Below, piece after piece: positions 33,976 through 46,900 of a stretch of 64,000 nucleotides of DNA (positions are counted from its first letter, which is position 1; the number at the start of each line of letters is the position of its first letter). The stretch spans positions 88,493 through 152,492 of the forward strand of contig CAMXCT020001439.1 of the NCBI GenBank assembly GCA_947184155.2, read 5' to 3'. Under the pieces are notes generated by a model that made no database searches, was not told the DNA's origin, and saw nothing but the letters and a program-made list of their open reading frames with translations. The stretch comes from Cladocopium goreaui (Eukaryota > Sar > Dinophyceae > Suessiales > Symbiodiniaceae). Position numbers and translations under genes: made by a program.

Positions 33976-36900
33976 CTTGACTGTATATACCTGCGTTTCT
34001 GCACTGCCAACTGCCACCCTGCTCGTGTCCTCCTGGAGCCGGCCTTCGTTCTGCACAGCTTCGGTCCAGCTGGAGTCCAAGGACCGTGTCGCAGGGCTAA
34101 AACACCATGGCAGTGAAGGACGGATTGGGCCCGCGGCCCGTATCCCAGACTGCCAAACGTCACTTTCTGAACCGACTAGAAACTAGCTCCAAACCTTGAC
34201 TTTTCCTGCGTTTCTGCACTGCCAACTGCCACCCTGCTCGTGTCCTCCTGGAGCCGGCTTTCGTTCTGCACCGCTTCGGTCCAAGCTGGAGTCCAAGGAC
34301 CGTGTCGCAGGGCTAAAACACCATGGCAGTGAAGGACGGATTGGGCCCGCGGCCCGTATCCCAGACTGCCAAACGTCACTTTCTGAACCGACTAGAAACT
34401 AGCTCCAAACCTTGACTTTTCCTGCGTTTCTGCATTGCCAACTGCCACCCTGCTCGTGTCCTCCTGGAGCCGGCTTTCGTTCTGCGGCTCCAAACCTTGA
34501 CTTTACCTGCGTTTCTGCACTGCCAACTGCCACCCTGCTCGTGTCCTCCTGGCGCCGGCTTTCGTTCTGCACCGCTTCGGTCAAGCTGGAGTCCAAGGAC
34601 CGTGTCGCAGGGCTAAAACACCATGGCAGTGAAGGACGGATTGGGCCCGCGGCCCGTATCCCAGACTGCCAAACGTCACTTTCTGAACCGACTAGAAACT
34701 AGCTCCAAACCTTGACTTTTCTTGCGTTTCTGCACTGCCAACTGCCACCCTGCTCGTGTCCTCCTGGAGCCGGCCTTCGTTCTGCACAGCTTCGGTCCAG
34801 GCTGGAGTCCAAGGACCGTGTCGCAGGGCTAAAACACCATGGCAGTGAAGGACGGATTGGGCCCGCGGCCCGTATCCCAGACTGCCAAACGTCACTTTCT
34901 GAACCGACTAGAAACTAGCTCCAAACCTTGACTTTTCCTGCATTTCTGCACTGCCAACTGCCACCCTGCTCGTGTCCTCCTGGAGCCGGCTTTCGTTCTG
35001 CACCGCTTCGGTCCAAGCTGGAGTCCAAGGACCGTGTCGCAGGGCTAAAACACCATGGCAGTGAAGGACGGATTGGGCCAAGGCCCGTATCCCAGACTGC
35101 CAAACGTCACTTTCTGAACCGACTAGAAACTAACTCCAAACCTTGACTTTTCCTGCGTTTCTGCACTGCCAACTGCCACCCTGCTCGTGTCCTCCTGGAG
35201 CCGGCCTTCGTTCTGCACCGCTTCGGTCCAAGCTGGAGTCCAAGGACCATGTCGCAGGGCTAAAACACCATGGCAGTGAAGGACGGATTGGGCCCGCGGC
35301 CCGTATCCCAGACTGCCAAACGTCACTTTCTGAACCGACTAGAAACTAGCTCCAAACCTTGACTTTTCCTGCGTTTCTGCATTGCCAACTGCCACCCTGC
35401 TCGTGTCCTCCTGGAGCCGGCTTTCGTTCTGCACCGCTTCGGTCCAAGCTGGAGTCCAAGGACCGTGTCGCAGGGCTAAAACACCATGCAGTGAAGGACG
35501 GATTGGGCCCACGGCCCGTATCCCAGACTGCCAAACGTCACTTTCTGAACCGACTAGAAACTAGCTCCAAACCTTGACTTTTCCTGCGTTTCTGCACTGC
35601 CAACTGCCACCCTGCTCGTGTCCTCCTGGAGCCGACCTTCGTTCTGCACCGCTTCGGTCCAAGCTGGAGTCCAAGGACCGTGTCGCAGGGCTAAAACACC
35701 ATGGCAGTGAAGGACGGATTGGGCCCGCGGCCCGTATCCCAGACTGCCAAACGTCACTTTCTGAACCGACTAGAAACTAGCTCCCAACCTTGACTTTTCC
35801 TGCGTTTCTGCACTGCCAACTGCCACCCTGCTCGTGTCCTCCTGGAGCCGGGCCTTAGTTCGATGAACCCGCTTCGGCCCAAGCTGGAGTCCAAGGACCG
35901 TGTCGCAGGGCTAAAACACCATGGCAGTGAAGGACGGATTGGGCCCGCGGCCCGTATCCCAGACTGCCAAACGTCACTTTCTGAACCGACTAGAAACTAG
36001 CTCCAAACCTTGACTTTTCCTGCGTTTCTGCACTGCCAACTGCCACCCTGCTCGTGTCATCCTGGAGCCGGCTTTCGTTCTGCACCGCTCGGCCAAGCTG
36101 GAGTCCAAGGACCGTTTTGTAGCAGGGCTCCTCTCTTAAAACACCATGGCAGTGAAGGACGGATTGGGCCTGCGGCTCGTATCCCAGACTGCCAAACGTC
36201 ACTTTCTGAACCGATTAGAAACTAGCTCCAAACCTTGACTTTTCCTGCGTTTCTGCACTGCCAACTGCCACCCTGCTCGTGTCCTCCTGGAGCCGGCTTT
36301 CGTTCTGCACCGCTTCGGTCCAAGCTGGAGTCCAAGGACCGTGTCGCAGGGCTAAAACACCATGGCAGTGAAGGACGGATTGGGCCCGCGGACCGTATCC
36401 CAGACTGCCAAACGTCACTTTCTGAACCGACTAGAAACTAGCTCCAAACCTTGACTTTTCCTGCGTTTCTGCACTGCCAACTGCCACCCTGCTCGTGTCC
36501 TCCTGGAGCCGGCTTTCGTTCTGCGGCCCCAAACCTTGACTTTACCTGCGTTTCTGCACTGCCAACTGCCACCCTGCTCGTGTCCTCCTGGCGCCGGCTT
36601 TCGTTCTGCACCGCTTCGGTCTAAGCTGGAGTCCAAGGACCGTGTCGCAGGGCTAAAACACCATGGTATAGTGAAGGACGGATTAGGCCCGCGGCCCGTA
36701 TCCCAGACTGCCAAACGTCACTTTCTGAACCGACTAGAAACTAGCTCCAAACCTTGACTTTTCCTGCGTTTCTGCACTGCCAACTGCCACCCTGCTCGTG
36801 TCCTCCTGGAGCCGGCTTTCGTTCTGCACCGCTTCGTTCCAAGCTGGAGTCCAAGGACCGTGTCGCAGGGCTAAAACACCATGGCAGTGAAGGACGGATT

Positions 36901-37262
36901 GGGCCCGCGGCCCGTATCCCAGACTGCCAAACGTCACTTTCTGGACCGACTAGAAACTAGCTCCAAACCTTGACTTTTCCTGCGTTTCTGCACTGCCAAC
37001 TGCCACCCTGCTCGTGTCCTCCTGGAGCCGGCCTTCGTTCTGCACCGCTTCGGTCCAAGCTGGAGTCCAAGGACCGTGTCGCAGGGCTAAAACACCATGG
37101 CAGTGAAGGACGGATTGGGCCCGCGGCCCGTATCCCGACTGCCAAACGTCACTTTCTGAACCGACTAGAAACTAGCTCCAAACCTTGACTTTTCCTGCGT
37201 TTCTACACTGCCAACTGCCACCCTGCTCGTGTCCTCCTGGAGCCGGCTTTCGTTCTGCACAA
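33976..37262. repeat. ~215-bp tandem array, about 15 units
   Basis: Units begin with CCTTGACTTTTCCTGCGTTT at about 33976, 34192, 34408, 34709, 34924, 35139, 35355, 35570, 35787, 36006, 36231, 36446, 36750, 36966 and 37182. Most are 215-216 bp. Two carry an extra ~85-bp internal restart (at ~34494 and ~36533), giving units of ~301-304 bp. Each unit holds a GGGCC-CGC-GGCCC hairpin and CTAGAAACTAG. A 67-68-codon frame is conserved in every unit on both strands, but the period is not a multiple of three. It is adjacent to the Helitron-like gene, so it may be that element's 3' region. Confidence 0.9.
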
Positions 37263-37980
37263 ACTCTTCGCCCCTTCTGGCATCTTGTTGCTAGTAAGGC
37301 CTCCTCTGACGCGCTCCCCTGCTGACGGCAGGGGTCGGCGGATTATTATTTTTATTATTATTAACAATAATACATATATATATATGTGTGTGTGTATGTA
37401 TGCATATACATATATATATATATACGTACATATGCATGAAACATATTCCGTTCTAAATCGCCCATGATATTGTGTGCATACACCAGCACATGCACAGTAA
37501 CAAGTGCTTTATGATGCTTCGGCAATCAGTTGGTTGGTGTTTGATACGGACCCGACAATTGCTCCCCAACTCCGAGGAGTCTTCAAGTAAGTAGATTCAA
37601 GGAGAATTCAATAGAATTGATGGGTCATGATTCTCATCCTATGTCCATGGAACTAATAGGGCCCCCCTGGCTGACAGGACTTTCATTCATCTTCCCATAT
37701 GGAATAGGGATTTCTCATGGGAGTAGTATGGGAGTAGTATATAGTAGTATGGGAGTAGAGTGGGAATAGAGGTCCCATCTGCCAGGGGGTCCCCATACCA
37801 TTATATCGACAAGTATAGTTTTGGAGAATACATGGTCATTTGTCCCAACTATTATCCCAAGCTATTTCCACATTATTTCCACTATGTTCATACCCTTTGG
37901 TCGTTGAACATAGCAATGGAAAGTGGTCCATTTGATTTTTATACCTGATTAAAGCAAAGTGATTTGCAGTGGCTATTGCC

Positions 37981-38088
37981 ATTATCCAACTATTATCCCA
38001 AAACTATTATCCCAAACTACTATCTGAAACTATTCAACCACTATTATAGTAGTTTGGGATAATAGTTATGGGATAATAGTTGGATAAT
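37981..38088. repeat. Near-perfect 43-bp hairpin
   Basis: Arms 37981-38023 and 38046-38088 are complementary at 42 of 43 positions with a 22-nt loop. Each arm contains two CAACTATTATCCC-like subunits. Confidence 0.9.
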
Positions 38089-38290
38089 AGCAACTCAGCC
38101 ACTCTTTCTCTTTAAATTCCATGGATCCTTTCAGGGATTCCTCGCTTGCGGCCATACGTTCGTTTATCCCTGCTAGGCCATCTCCATCGCTCCCTGGTTG
38201 GCGGCCTCGTGGCCGCACCAAGTGCACCTAAATGGCAGACGGGAGCATCGAAATTTCCAAAATAACAACATGAATAATAATGACAATAAC

Positions 38291-38357
38291 TACTACTACT
38301 ACTACTACCACTACCACCACTACTACTACTACTACGACTACTACTACTACTACTACT
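38291..38357. repeat. CTA microsatellite
   Basis: It is a ~67-bp run of CTA units with a few CCA/CGA interruptions. Confidence 0.9.
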
Positions 38358-39589
38358 GATAATGATAGATATGCTGTATATATCTGTATATATATACCAG
38401 TATCATATGATGATTAAATGATAATGTAATATATTCTGCTTGAGAGCTGTCAGTTCCCAGGCTGATGAAGAGTTGTGAGTCTCTATGGCCATCATGCTTT
38501 TGTGTCACGCAGGAACGGAACCGAGCCCAAGTCATGTCAGTCTGTGGCCAAGAATATGTCAACAGGGCGGACATGGGAGAGGTGGTTGCCTGGAAAGTTC
38601 CATTCCAAGAGTGATTTGGACATGTGGGCATGAGTCGGCTCAAGAAGACCAAAGATTCCGCTAATGCCTGATTGATTTGTTGTGAAGTTTGCAATTTCTT
38701 GGTTGAACGATCATAAGAAACTCCTCAATTGACCCCCATAAGATTCGGGTAGTAAATGGCACCAAAGTTTGACCGATGTGAAGTCGTGGATTTTGCAACT
38801 TTCTTGGATACTGTGCAGCTTGGCTCAGCCCTGGTTCATCGATGTTGCTCATCCCCCATGGACAAATCCTTCCAACCCTTCAGTTGCTGACATGACCCTA
38901 GGCATCCCTAGGCATATTATGTTCGGCATCTGATCTGCATTGATTTGCATCTGATTTGTTGCTCAGATGATGTGGCTGACCACCTTGGGCTGTTGTGCGA
39001 GTTGTGAGATTGAGCAAGAACGGCAGCAACACCAGGAGCATGAACAGCAACCAACAGTGATGCAACAAGATTCGACATACACAAAGCATTGAAAACTCAG
39101 AGAATCAGCGCTAGACCCTTGCACTTGCGATCCGCGCCATGGCGTCAAAGCCGTCATAGCCATGACATGGCGCCAGCGGCTCCGGCGGCGAAGCCGCCGC
39201 CGAAGCACTGGAGAGAAGCTCTGCCCCCTTGCAGCAGGAGATGTTGAGAGACGCCAAAATGGAGGGTTCAAGACATGCTTCTGGGAGATTATCTGGGATA
39301 TTATCACTCAAATATCTCAAATATCCTATCATTATCCTATCATACCCCATTACATTAATACTGGATATACTGGTATGGGCCAGTAATGAATTAATGACTG
39401 CCCAATATACATGGGATCATGAACTGATTCACGAGATGTTTTCAAAATGTGCGCTTTTAAGGATCTGACATTTTGACTACTTGAAAGGTATTGCAATTGA
39501 TCTGGGGTCTGTGGAAATGGATTCTTGGGTCTTTCAAATTTAATATATGGTGGTATTGAATTGTATTATAGATACCTTATTATTTCCCC

Positions 39590-40060
39590 TATACAGTAAC
39601 CAATTGGTTGATTAAATGGGTATCATCTTACCATTGGTTTGTTAATGTATTTATCTGTTTTCTACCATGCTCATGGATTATTAGTTCCCCCTATGAGGTA
39701 ACCAGTGGGTAGATAAAATGGATATCATCTTACCTTTGGTTATTTACTATATCATGCTCATGGGTAACCATATGTGCATTATTCCACCTATGAGGTATAA
39801 CCAATTGGTTGATTAAATGGGTGTCACCTTACCATTAGTTATTTCATTTATCGATTTGTTTTCTACCATGCTCATGGATAATCATATGTGCATTATTATT
39901 TTCAATCTTAGGCAACCAATAGGTTGATTAAATTGGTATCATCCCAGTATCGGTTATAGTTATTTTTTCTATCCTATTCTTTGGATAAGCAGGGGTCCAC
40001 TACCACTTCCCTTATAGGATACCCGACCAATTGCTGGATTAAAATGGAATGGGTGCCATC
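39590..40060. repeat. Degenerate ~100-bp tandem repeat, 4-5 units
   Basis: Units share an ACCAATTGGTTGATTAAATG-like start, then a TATCATCTTACC-like block, and in most units CATGCTCATGG. The last unit, near 40020, is weak. No coding capacity. Confidence 0.7.
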
Positions 40061-40756
40061 CCTTTATAGGGTATGTACTATATCACTATATCTATTCATT
40101 TCAACCACGGTGGTATCCCCATATACCTTTGATATAAAACCACAAATATTATCCCTGATGGTCATTCCTTTACTGAAGGACTAATTTTCCCCATTATTTC
40201 TATGTTTATATCATATCCATTATCCAACAGAACCTTCAACCCCACACCACCACCCGGTGGGTGGTGGCCGGTGGCCACCACAACCAGTGAGCAGTTCCTG
40301 CCAGTCGGCTGGGATTTTGGCGGATGGGCCCGGTGTGCTGTCTACCATCAAAATATTACCCCGGGTTGCTGGAATCTACAAAGGACAATTTTTTCATTAA
40401 CTATTCCCCATTCATGGTGATGTTAATACTGGTACTAAATATGTGCAGGTTCACTACCAGGATTTTTATATAACGGATGTTACGTTTCTGTTTTCCGCTT
40501 AGATTTGAATTTTATATCTGTCTCTGTGACAAAGAACCCTAGATTCCAATACTATAGCGTTAATGTGTATACAATTACAAGCCTTGAAGCAAAATCAGGC
40601 AGATTTCATACGATAAATATCCATCTGCAATTTTCAAATCCGCAAAGATCCTTTTCTGGACCTTTCAATCAGAATTACAGGGAAGAAGCATTAAGCAGTG
40701 ATATCTAAAATTACTTTACTTCGAGTGATCCCCACCCTGGCATTTCAAGTCATATA

Positions 40757-41012
40757 TCCTGACATATATTTTGACATTTTACCTAACGTTCTACCTGACA
40801 TCTATTCTGATATTCTATCTGGCATATCTTCCAGCATTTTATCTAGTATATATTTTGGCGTTCTATCTGGTATATATTTTGGCATTCTATGTGGCATTCT
40901 TTCTACCATATATTTTAGCATTCCCTGTGGCATTCTATGTGGCATATATTCTGGCAATCTATTGGCATATATTCTGGCAGTCTTTCTGGCATATATTCTG
41001 GCATTCTATCTG
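40757..41012. repeat. ~24-bp degenerate tandem repeat
   Basis: About ten units of the form GGCATATATTTTGGCATTCTA. A hydrophobic open frame runs through (134 codons), but it follows from the repeat and is not called a gene. Confidence 0.75.
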
Positions 41013-41020
41013 GCCGCTGT

Positions 41021-41262
41021 GGTCCAGCGGTGCCCACTGAGCTCGGAAGGTCCCAGGTTGAGGTCCAGCCGTGCCCACTGGGCTCCGAAGGCCCTAGGTT
41101 GAGGTCCAGCGGTGCCAGCTGGGCTCGGAAGGTCCCTGGTTGAAGTCCAATTCAATGGTGCCCACTGCGCTCAGAACCTTGCGGTTGAAGTCCAGCCGTG
41201 CCCACTCAGATCGGAAGCCGGCAGTTGAGGTCCAGCAGTGCCCACTGCGCGCGGAAGTTGGC
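41021..41262. repeat. ~41-bp minisatellite, about 6 units
   Basis: Units contain GTCCAGCGGTGCCCACTG, CTCGGAAGG and GGTTGAGG. It is abruptly GC-richer than its neighbours. A purine-rich GGAGGAG tract follows at 41290-41400. Confidence 0.85.
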
Positions 41263-41459
41263 GAAGAGATTGGCGAAGAGTTGGCGAGGCGGAAGTGGAC
41301 ATGGAAGTGGAGGCAGAGGTGGTGGAGGAGAAGGAGGAGGACGAGGAGGAGGTGGAGGAGAAGGAGGAGGAGGAGGTGGAGGAGGAGGAGGAGCCGGAAC
41401 AGCCGTGATAAAATCTAAGAACCCTCACCTGGCAGGTGGGGAATTCAAATTATTAAGTT

Positions 41460-43985
41460 AGTTATTTTGTCCCAGAACTATCTTTTAACAATGGTAAATT
41501 TAGATATTAGCTTTCCAAGGCCCAACCACACGGATGATTACATATCAAATTCCCTTGGCTATTATCATTGACATGGATTAACCAAGCTCAGACCCCTTCA
41601 GCTGAGCTATAAAACACTGGCAGCCCATGTGAAGATAGGTTCCATTATCGGAAAATTGTTCTGGTTTAGGCATAGGTAAAAAACAATCATCAGGGGTTAT
41701 ATTGTTGCCTTCAAATGTTAATTAAGATACTGCTATATATTCTATTAGAGTCCTTGCTCACCTTTGTGACATTCCTGGGATGGCCTCCAGCTCCACAGTC
41801 TCGAAAATCTGTCCTTGCTCACCTTTTCTTCACACCCTCGGGACGGCCGCCAGCTCCGCATTCTCACATGGCTGCAGCTGCCAAGATGCATGCAGCCGGG
41901 CTGCTCCACAGAGCAACTCCATTGTGCCAAGTGTGGCCAAACTAGCCCAAGATCAGCTTTGCAAACTGGCAACCCTCATGGGAGTGCTTGGTCTTGGACA
42001 TAAGACACAAGCCATACGCGCCACGCTGGGCCGCCACGAGCTCAGGCAACTTCGTCCCAAGTCCAATGCCTTGGAAACGCGGGAGCACGACCAACCGTGT
42101 CTCAAGCCACTGTGTGCCGCCGTTTCCCTGGCCAGATAAGTCGCCCGCAAGTCCGGCGTCATAGGCTGCTCTTCAGATCGCGGAAAGCACGCCTTGAAGG
42201 CCTTGTATTCTGGCCACTCCTTGTGCAAGGTGCACCTCGTCCTTCTTCCTGCCCTCTCTCAGAGGGAAGTTGATAGCCATGATAGGGGTGGGTAAAATAT
42301 AATCAAACGAAGACTGATGATGAAGAGCCAATGACAATGATGACAATAAATTGGGATGTCCCAAACCAAATTTCTCCTAGGGGTATGGGAGGTGCTGGGT
42401 GGCTCTTACCTGCCAGACGTCCCAAGCCACTGTCCCCGCAGGAGCTCAACCACCTATGGCCTATGAAAGCTCCCACTTTGACCTTCCAGTTTCTTTCCCC
42501 CATCCCTCACCAATACAGTCCTCATCCCCCGTAGTATTTGCCCCACTCCGCTCAACCATGTGGGAGCCACGCTCAAACCAGTTGGGAGCTAGAGTGGGGC
42601 TTGACAGCACAGCAGTTGGTTTCCACCTGCACACAGTACAGGTTTAGGAGTTTCCAATCACCACCAAAAGGTTTGAATTTTGGAGTGTCTTGCTGGTATG
42701 TGAGAAAATGGGATATACCCAACACTAGTTCTTTCAAATGGGGATTTGCTTTGACAAAAATGAACAGGCAAACCCACTGTGAAAGTAAACATCCTTATAA
42801 AAACAACTGCCTAAACTTCCCATTTGTGGAAATGCATTTTGCACCTACTATTGGCTCGGGAAACGCAACACGGATGATCATACAAGGGGCCTGACGGAAG
42901 GCAGGGTCAGCTCCGCTGGTTGGATTGGAGGATATTTATTGTTAGGAACCCAAGCTAATTTCTAAACCCCAAATGGTGTCTTTTTTCAGGGCAGCTCAAG
43001 CTAGTTTCAATAGATGATTTTCCCTGTGCTTTCCTAGCTGAAGATCCCATGTAAACCTTAGCATTCAAAATGGTTAGTTGGGTTTCCTTTGCAATGTCAG
43101 AGCTGGGTATTAGACTGTGGTGTGTGGGCCTTTTTATTCCCCAACCAAAAAAAATATAACAATGATTTTTTAGTAGCTTCTCACTTCAACTGATCATCTG
43201 ACAAATTATGTTCAATCAAACCAAACCAGTGTTTCATTACAGTGATATATTGACGCAAAACAATTCGACATAGTAGCAATGCGATGGCTTGTGTCAAGTT
43301 GAGGCGCTATGATATGGATGATGTATACTTTTATTTCTTAAATATAATGGAGAATGGGGCAAAGAAATAGCTCATAAACTCCCACAAATGTTTCAATTTT
43401 TAAGCCACACCAGCAGAGTCTGGCACCCCCACCGCCTCAGGAACCCAAAGTCCCAGGCTCGTCACATGGCCATTTGGCTGCAGGGCCTGGGTCACATGGG
43501 CAGGTCTGGGTGAACCCCAAAAAATATATAAGTAGTCCAATTCCATTGATATCAAATGTGCATCCCAAATACATTCGCTTTTACGTCAAATGATAAGTAG
43601 GCAATAATAAGGGGAATTGGCTCACCAAGATTTGTAAGGCCTGCAATTGATCACGCAATTTGGTGTAACCAGCATGTTTTCCCAATGCCCCAAAGGCTGT
43701 GGAATTTTGTGTTTGACAAACGCGCCGGGTGAGCACACGGAAGCATACACAATAGCAAGAGTATGAATGCTATTTGTTTTCATTCCTGCCCACCCGCACT
43801 GTGGCCATGGACAGCGTTCCAGCAGTTTGGTTTGGAACCTATAACATCATTGGCCACCTTTCTGCCGCTACCGTTTCTTCCGCCAGCCACTCACAACATG
43901 TTGGGACCAAGACAATTAATTGAAAGTGGGGGTGCCCCGTATGATGGAAAAACAGGGTTCATTTGGGCAAACCCCAGATTCAAGG
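41460..43985. other. Spacer with one weak minus-strand exon candidate
   Basis: Mostly unremarkable DNA. At ~42110-42225 on the minus strand a frame reads C-T-L-H-K-E-W-P-E-Y-K-A-F-K-A-C. This resembles the last zinc half of a MYND finger with the final His replaced by Tyr, but no first half was found. No other gene recognised. Confidence 0.3.
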
Positions 43986-43989
43986 TAAT

Positions 43990-46900
43990 TAGAGCCTTTG
44001 AAAGGCTAATTATCCTAATTATCCTAATTAATTAGGATGATTAGGATAATTAGCCTCCTGGAGAGCCTTTGGAAGGCTAATTATCCTAATTATCCTAATT
44101 AATTAGGATACTTAGGATAATTAGCCTCCTGGAGAGCCTTTGGAAGGCTAATTATCCTAATTATCCTAATTAATTAGGATGATTAGGATAATTAGCCTCC
44201 TGGAGAGCCTTTGGAAGGCTAATTATCCTAATTATCCTAATTAATTAGGATACTTAGGATAATTAGCCTCCTGGAGAGCCTTTGGAAGGCTAATTATCCT
44301 AATTATCCTAATTAATTAGGATGATTAGGATAATTAGCCTCCTGGAGAGCCTTTGGAAGGCTAATTATCCTAATTATCCTAATTATTGCTAAAGCCTCCA
44401 GGGTCCAGACCTTTGATTTTGCTAATTATCCTAATTATCCTAATTAATTAGGATACTTAGGATAATTAGCCTCCTGGAGAGCCTTTGGAAGCCTAATTAT
44501 CCTAATTATCCTAATTAATTAGGATAATTAGGATAATTAGCCTCCCGGAGAGCCTTTGGAAGCCTAATTATCCTAATTATCCTAATTAATTAGGATAATT
44601 AGGATAATTAGCCTCCCAGAGAGCCTTTGGAAGGCTAATTATCGCAATTATCCTAATTATTGCTAAAGCCTCCAGGGTCCAGACCTTTGATTTTGTTAAT
44701 TATCCTAATTATCCAAATTAATTAGGATAATTAAGATCATTAGCCTCCCGGAGAGCCTTTGGAAGCCTAATTATCCTATCCTAATTATCCTAATTAATTA
44801 GGATAATTAGGATAATTAGCCTCCCAGGGAGCCTTTGGCAGCCTAATTATCCTAATTATTCTAATTAATTAGGATAATTAGGATAATTAGCCTCCCAGGG
44901 AGCCTTTGGCAGCCTAATTATCCTAATTATCCTAAATAATTAGCCTCCCAGAGAGCCTTTGGAAAGCTAATTATCCTAATTATCCTAATTATTGCTAAAG
45001 CCTCCAGGGTCCAGACCTTTGATTTTGTTAATTATCCTAATTATCCTAATTATCCTAATTATCCTAATTAATTAGGATAATTAAGATAATTAGCCTCCCG
45101 GAGAGCCTTTGGAAGCCTAATTATCCTAATTATCCTAATTATCCTCATTAATTAGGATAATTAGGATAATTAGCCTCCCAGAGAGCCTTTGGAAAGCTAA
45201 TTATCCTAATTATCCTAATTATTGCTAAAGCCTCCAGGGTCCAGACCTTTGATTTTGTTAATTATCCTAATTATCCTAATTATCCTAATTAATTAGGATA
45301 ATTAAGATAATTAGCCTCCCGGAGAGCCTTTGGAAGCCTAATTATCCTAATTATCCTAATTAATTAAGATAATTAAGATAATTAGCCTCCCAGGGAGCCT
45401 TTGGCAGCCTAATTATCCTAATTATCCTAATTATCCTAATTAATTAGGATAATTAGGATAATTAGCAAAATCAAAGGTCTGGACCCTGGAGGCTTTAGCA
45501 ATAATTAGGATAATTAGGATAATTAGCTTTCCAAAGGCTCTCTGGGAGGCTAATTATCCTAATTATCCTAATTAATTAGGATAATTAGGATAATTAGGCT
45601 TCCAAATGCTCTTTGGGAGGTTAATTATCCTAATTATCCTAATTAATTAGGATAATTAGGATAATTAGGCTTCCAAAGGCTCTCCGGGAGGCTAATTATC
45701 TTAATTTTCCTAATTAATTAGGATAATTAGGATAATTAGAATAATTAACAAAATCAAAGGTCTGGACCCTGGAGGCTTTAGCAATAATTAGGATAATTAG
45801 GATAATTAGGCTGCCAAAGGCTCTCTGGGAGGCTAATTATCTTAATTAGGATAATTAGGATAATTAGGCTTCCAAAGGCTCTTCGGGAGGCTAATTATCT
45901 TAATTATCCTAATTAATTTGGATAATTAGGATAATTAGGATAATTAGAATAATTAACAAAATCAAAGGTCTGGACCCTGGAGGCTTTAGCAATAATTAAG
46001 ATAATGAGGATAATTAGGCTGCCAAAGGCTTTCTGGGAGGCTAATTATCCTAATTATCCTAATTAATTAGGATAATTAGGATAATTAGGCTTCCAAAGGC
46101 TCTCCGGGAGGCTAATTATCCTAATTAATTAGGATAATTAGGATAATTAGGATAATTAACAAAATCAAAGGTCTGGACCCTGGAGGCTTTTGCAATAATT
46201 AGGATATTTAGGATAATTAGCCTTCCAAAGGCTCTCTGGGAGGCTAATTATCCTAATTATCCTAATTAATTAAGATAATTAGGATAATTAGGATAATTAG
46301 GCTTCCAAAGGCTCTCCGGGAGGCTAATTATCTTAATTATCCTAATTAATTAGGATAATTAGGATAATTAGGATAATTAGGATAATTAACAAAATCAAAG
46401 GTCTGGACCCTGGAGGCTTTAGCAATAATTAGGATAATTAGGATAATTAGCTTTCCAAAGGCTCTCTGGGAGGCTAATTATTTAGGATAATTAGGATAAT
46501 TAGGCTGCCAAAGGCTCCCTGGGAGGCTAATTATCCTAATTATCCTAATTAATTAGAATAATTAGGATAATTAGGCTGCCAAAGGCTCCCTGGGAGGCTA
46601 ATTATCCTAATTATCCTAATTAATTAGGATAATTAGGATAGGATAATTAGGCTTCCAAAGGCTCTCCGGGAGGCTAATCCTAATTATCCTAATTAATTAG
46701 GATAATTAGGATAATTAGGCTTCCAAAGCTCTTTGGGAGGCTAATTATCCTAATTATCCTAATTAATTAGGATAATTAGGATAATTAGGCTTCCAAAGGC
46801 TCTCCAGGAGGCTAATTATCCTAAGTATCCTAATTAATTAGGATAATTAGGATAATTAGCAAAATCAAAGGTCTGGACCCTGGAGGCTTTAGCAATAATT

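Larger units (their letters stand above)
37263..40750. other. AT-rich spacer with small repeats and weak exon candidates
   Basis: It includes TA/TGTG microsatellites (37370-37430) and a diverged half copy of the MITE-like element starting TACCCTTTGG at 37891. Weak plus-strand coding-like islands occur at ~38120-38230, ~38510-38610 (Q-V-M-S-V-C-G-Q-E-Y-V-N-R-A-D-M-G-E), ~38970-39090, ~39165-39290 and ~40225-40380. None was recognised. Confidence 0.4.

Noticed and set aside
33976-37188. About 30 conserved 60-70-codon frames on both strands
   Set aside because: All are copies of one 215-bp repeat unit; the period is not a multiple of three and nothing indicates translation.
42110-42225. MYND zinc-finger gene on the minus strand
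   Set aside because: Only the last half of the finger pattern is present, and its final His is Tyr; no first half found.
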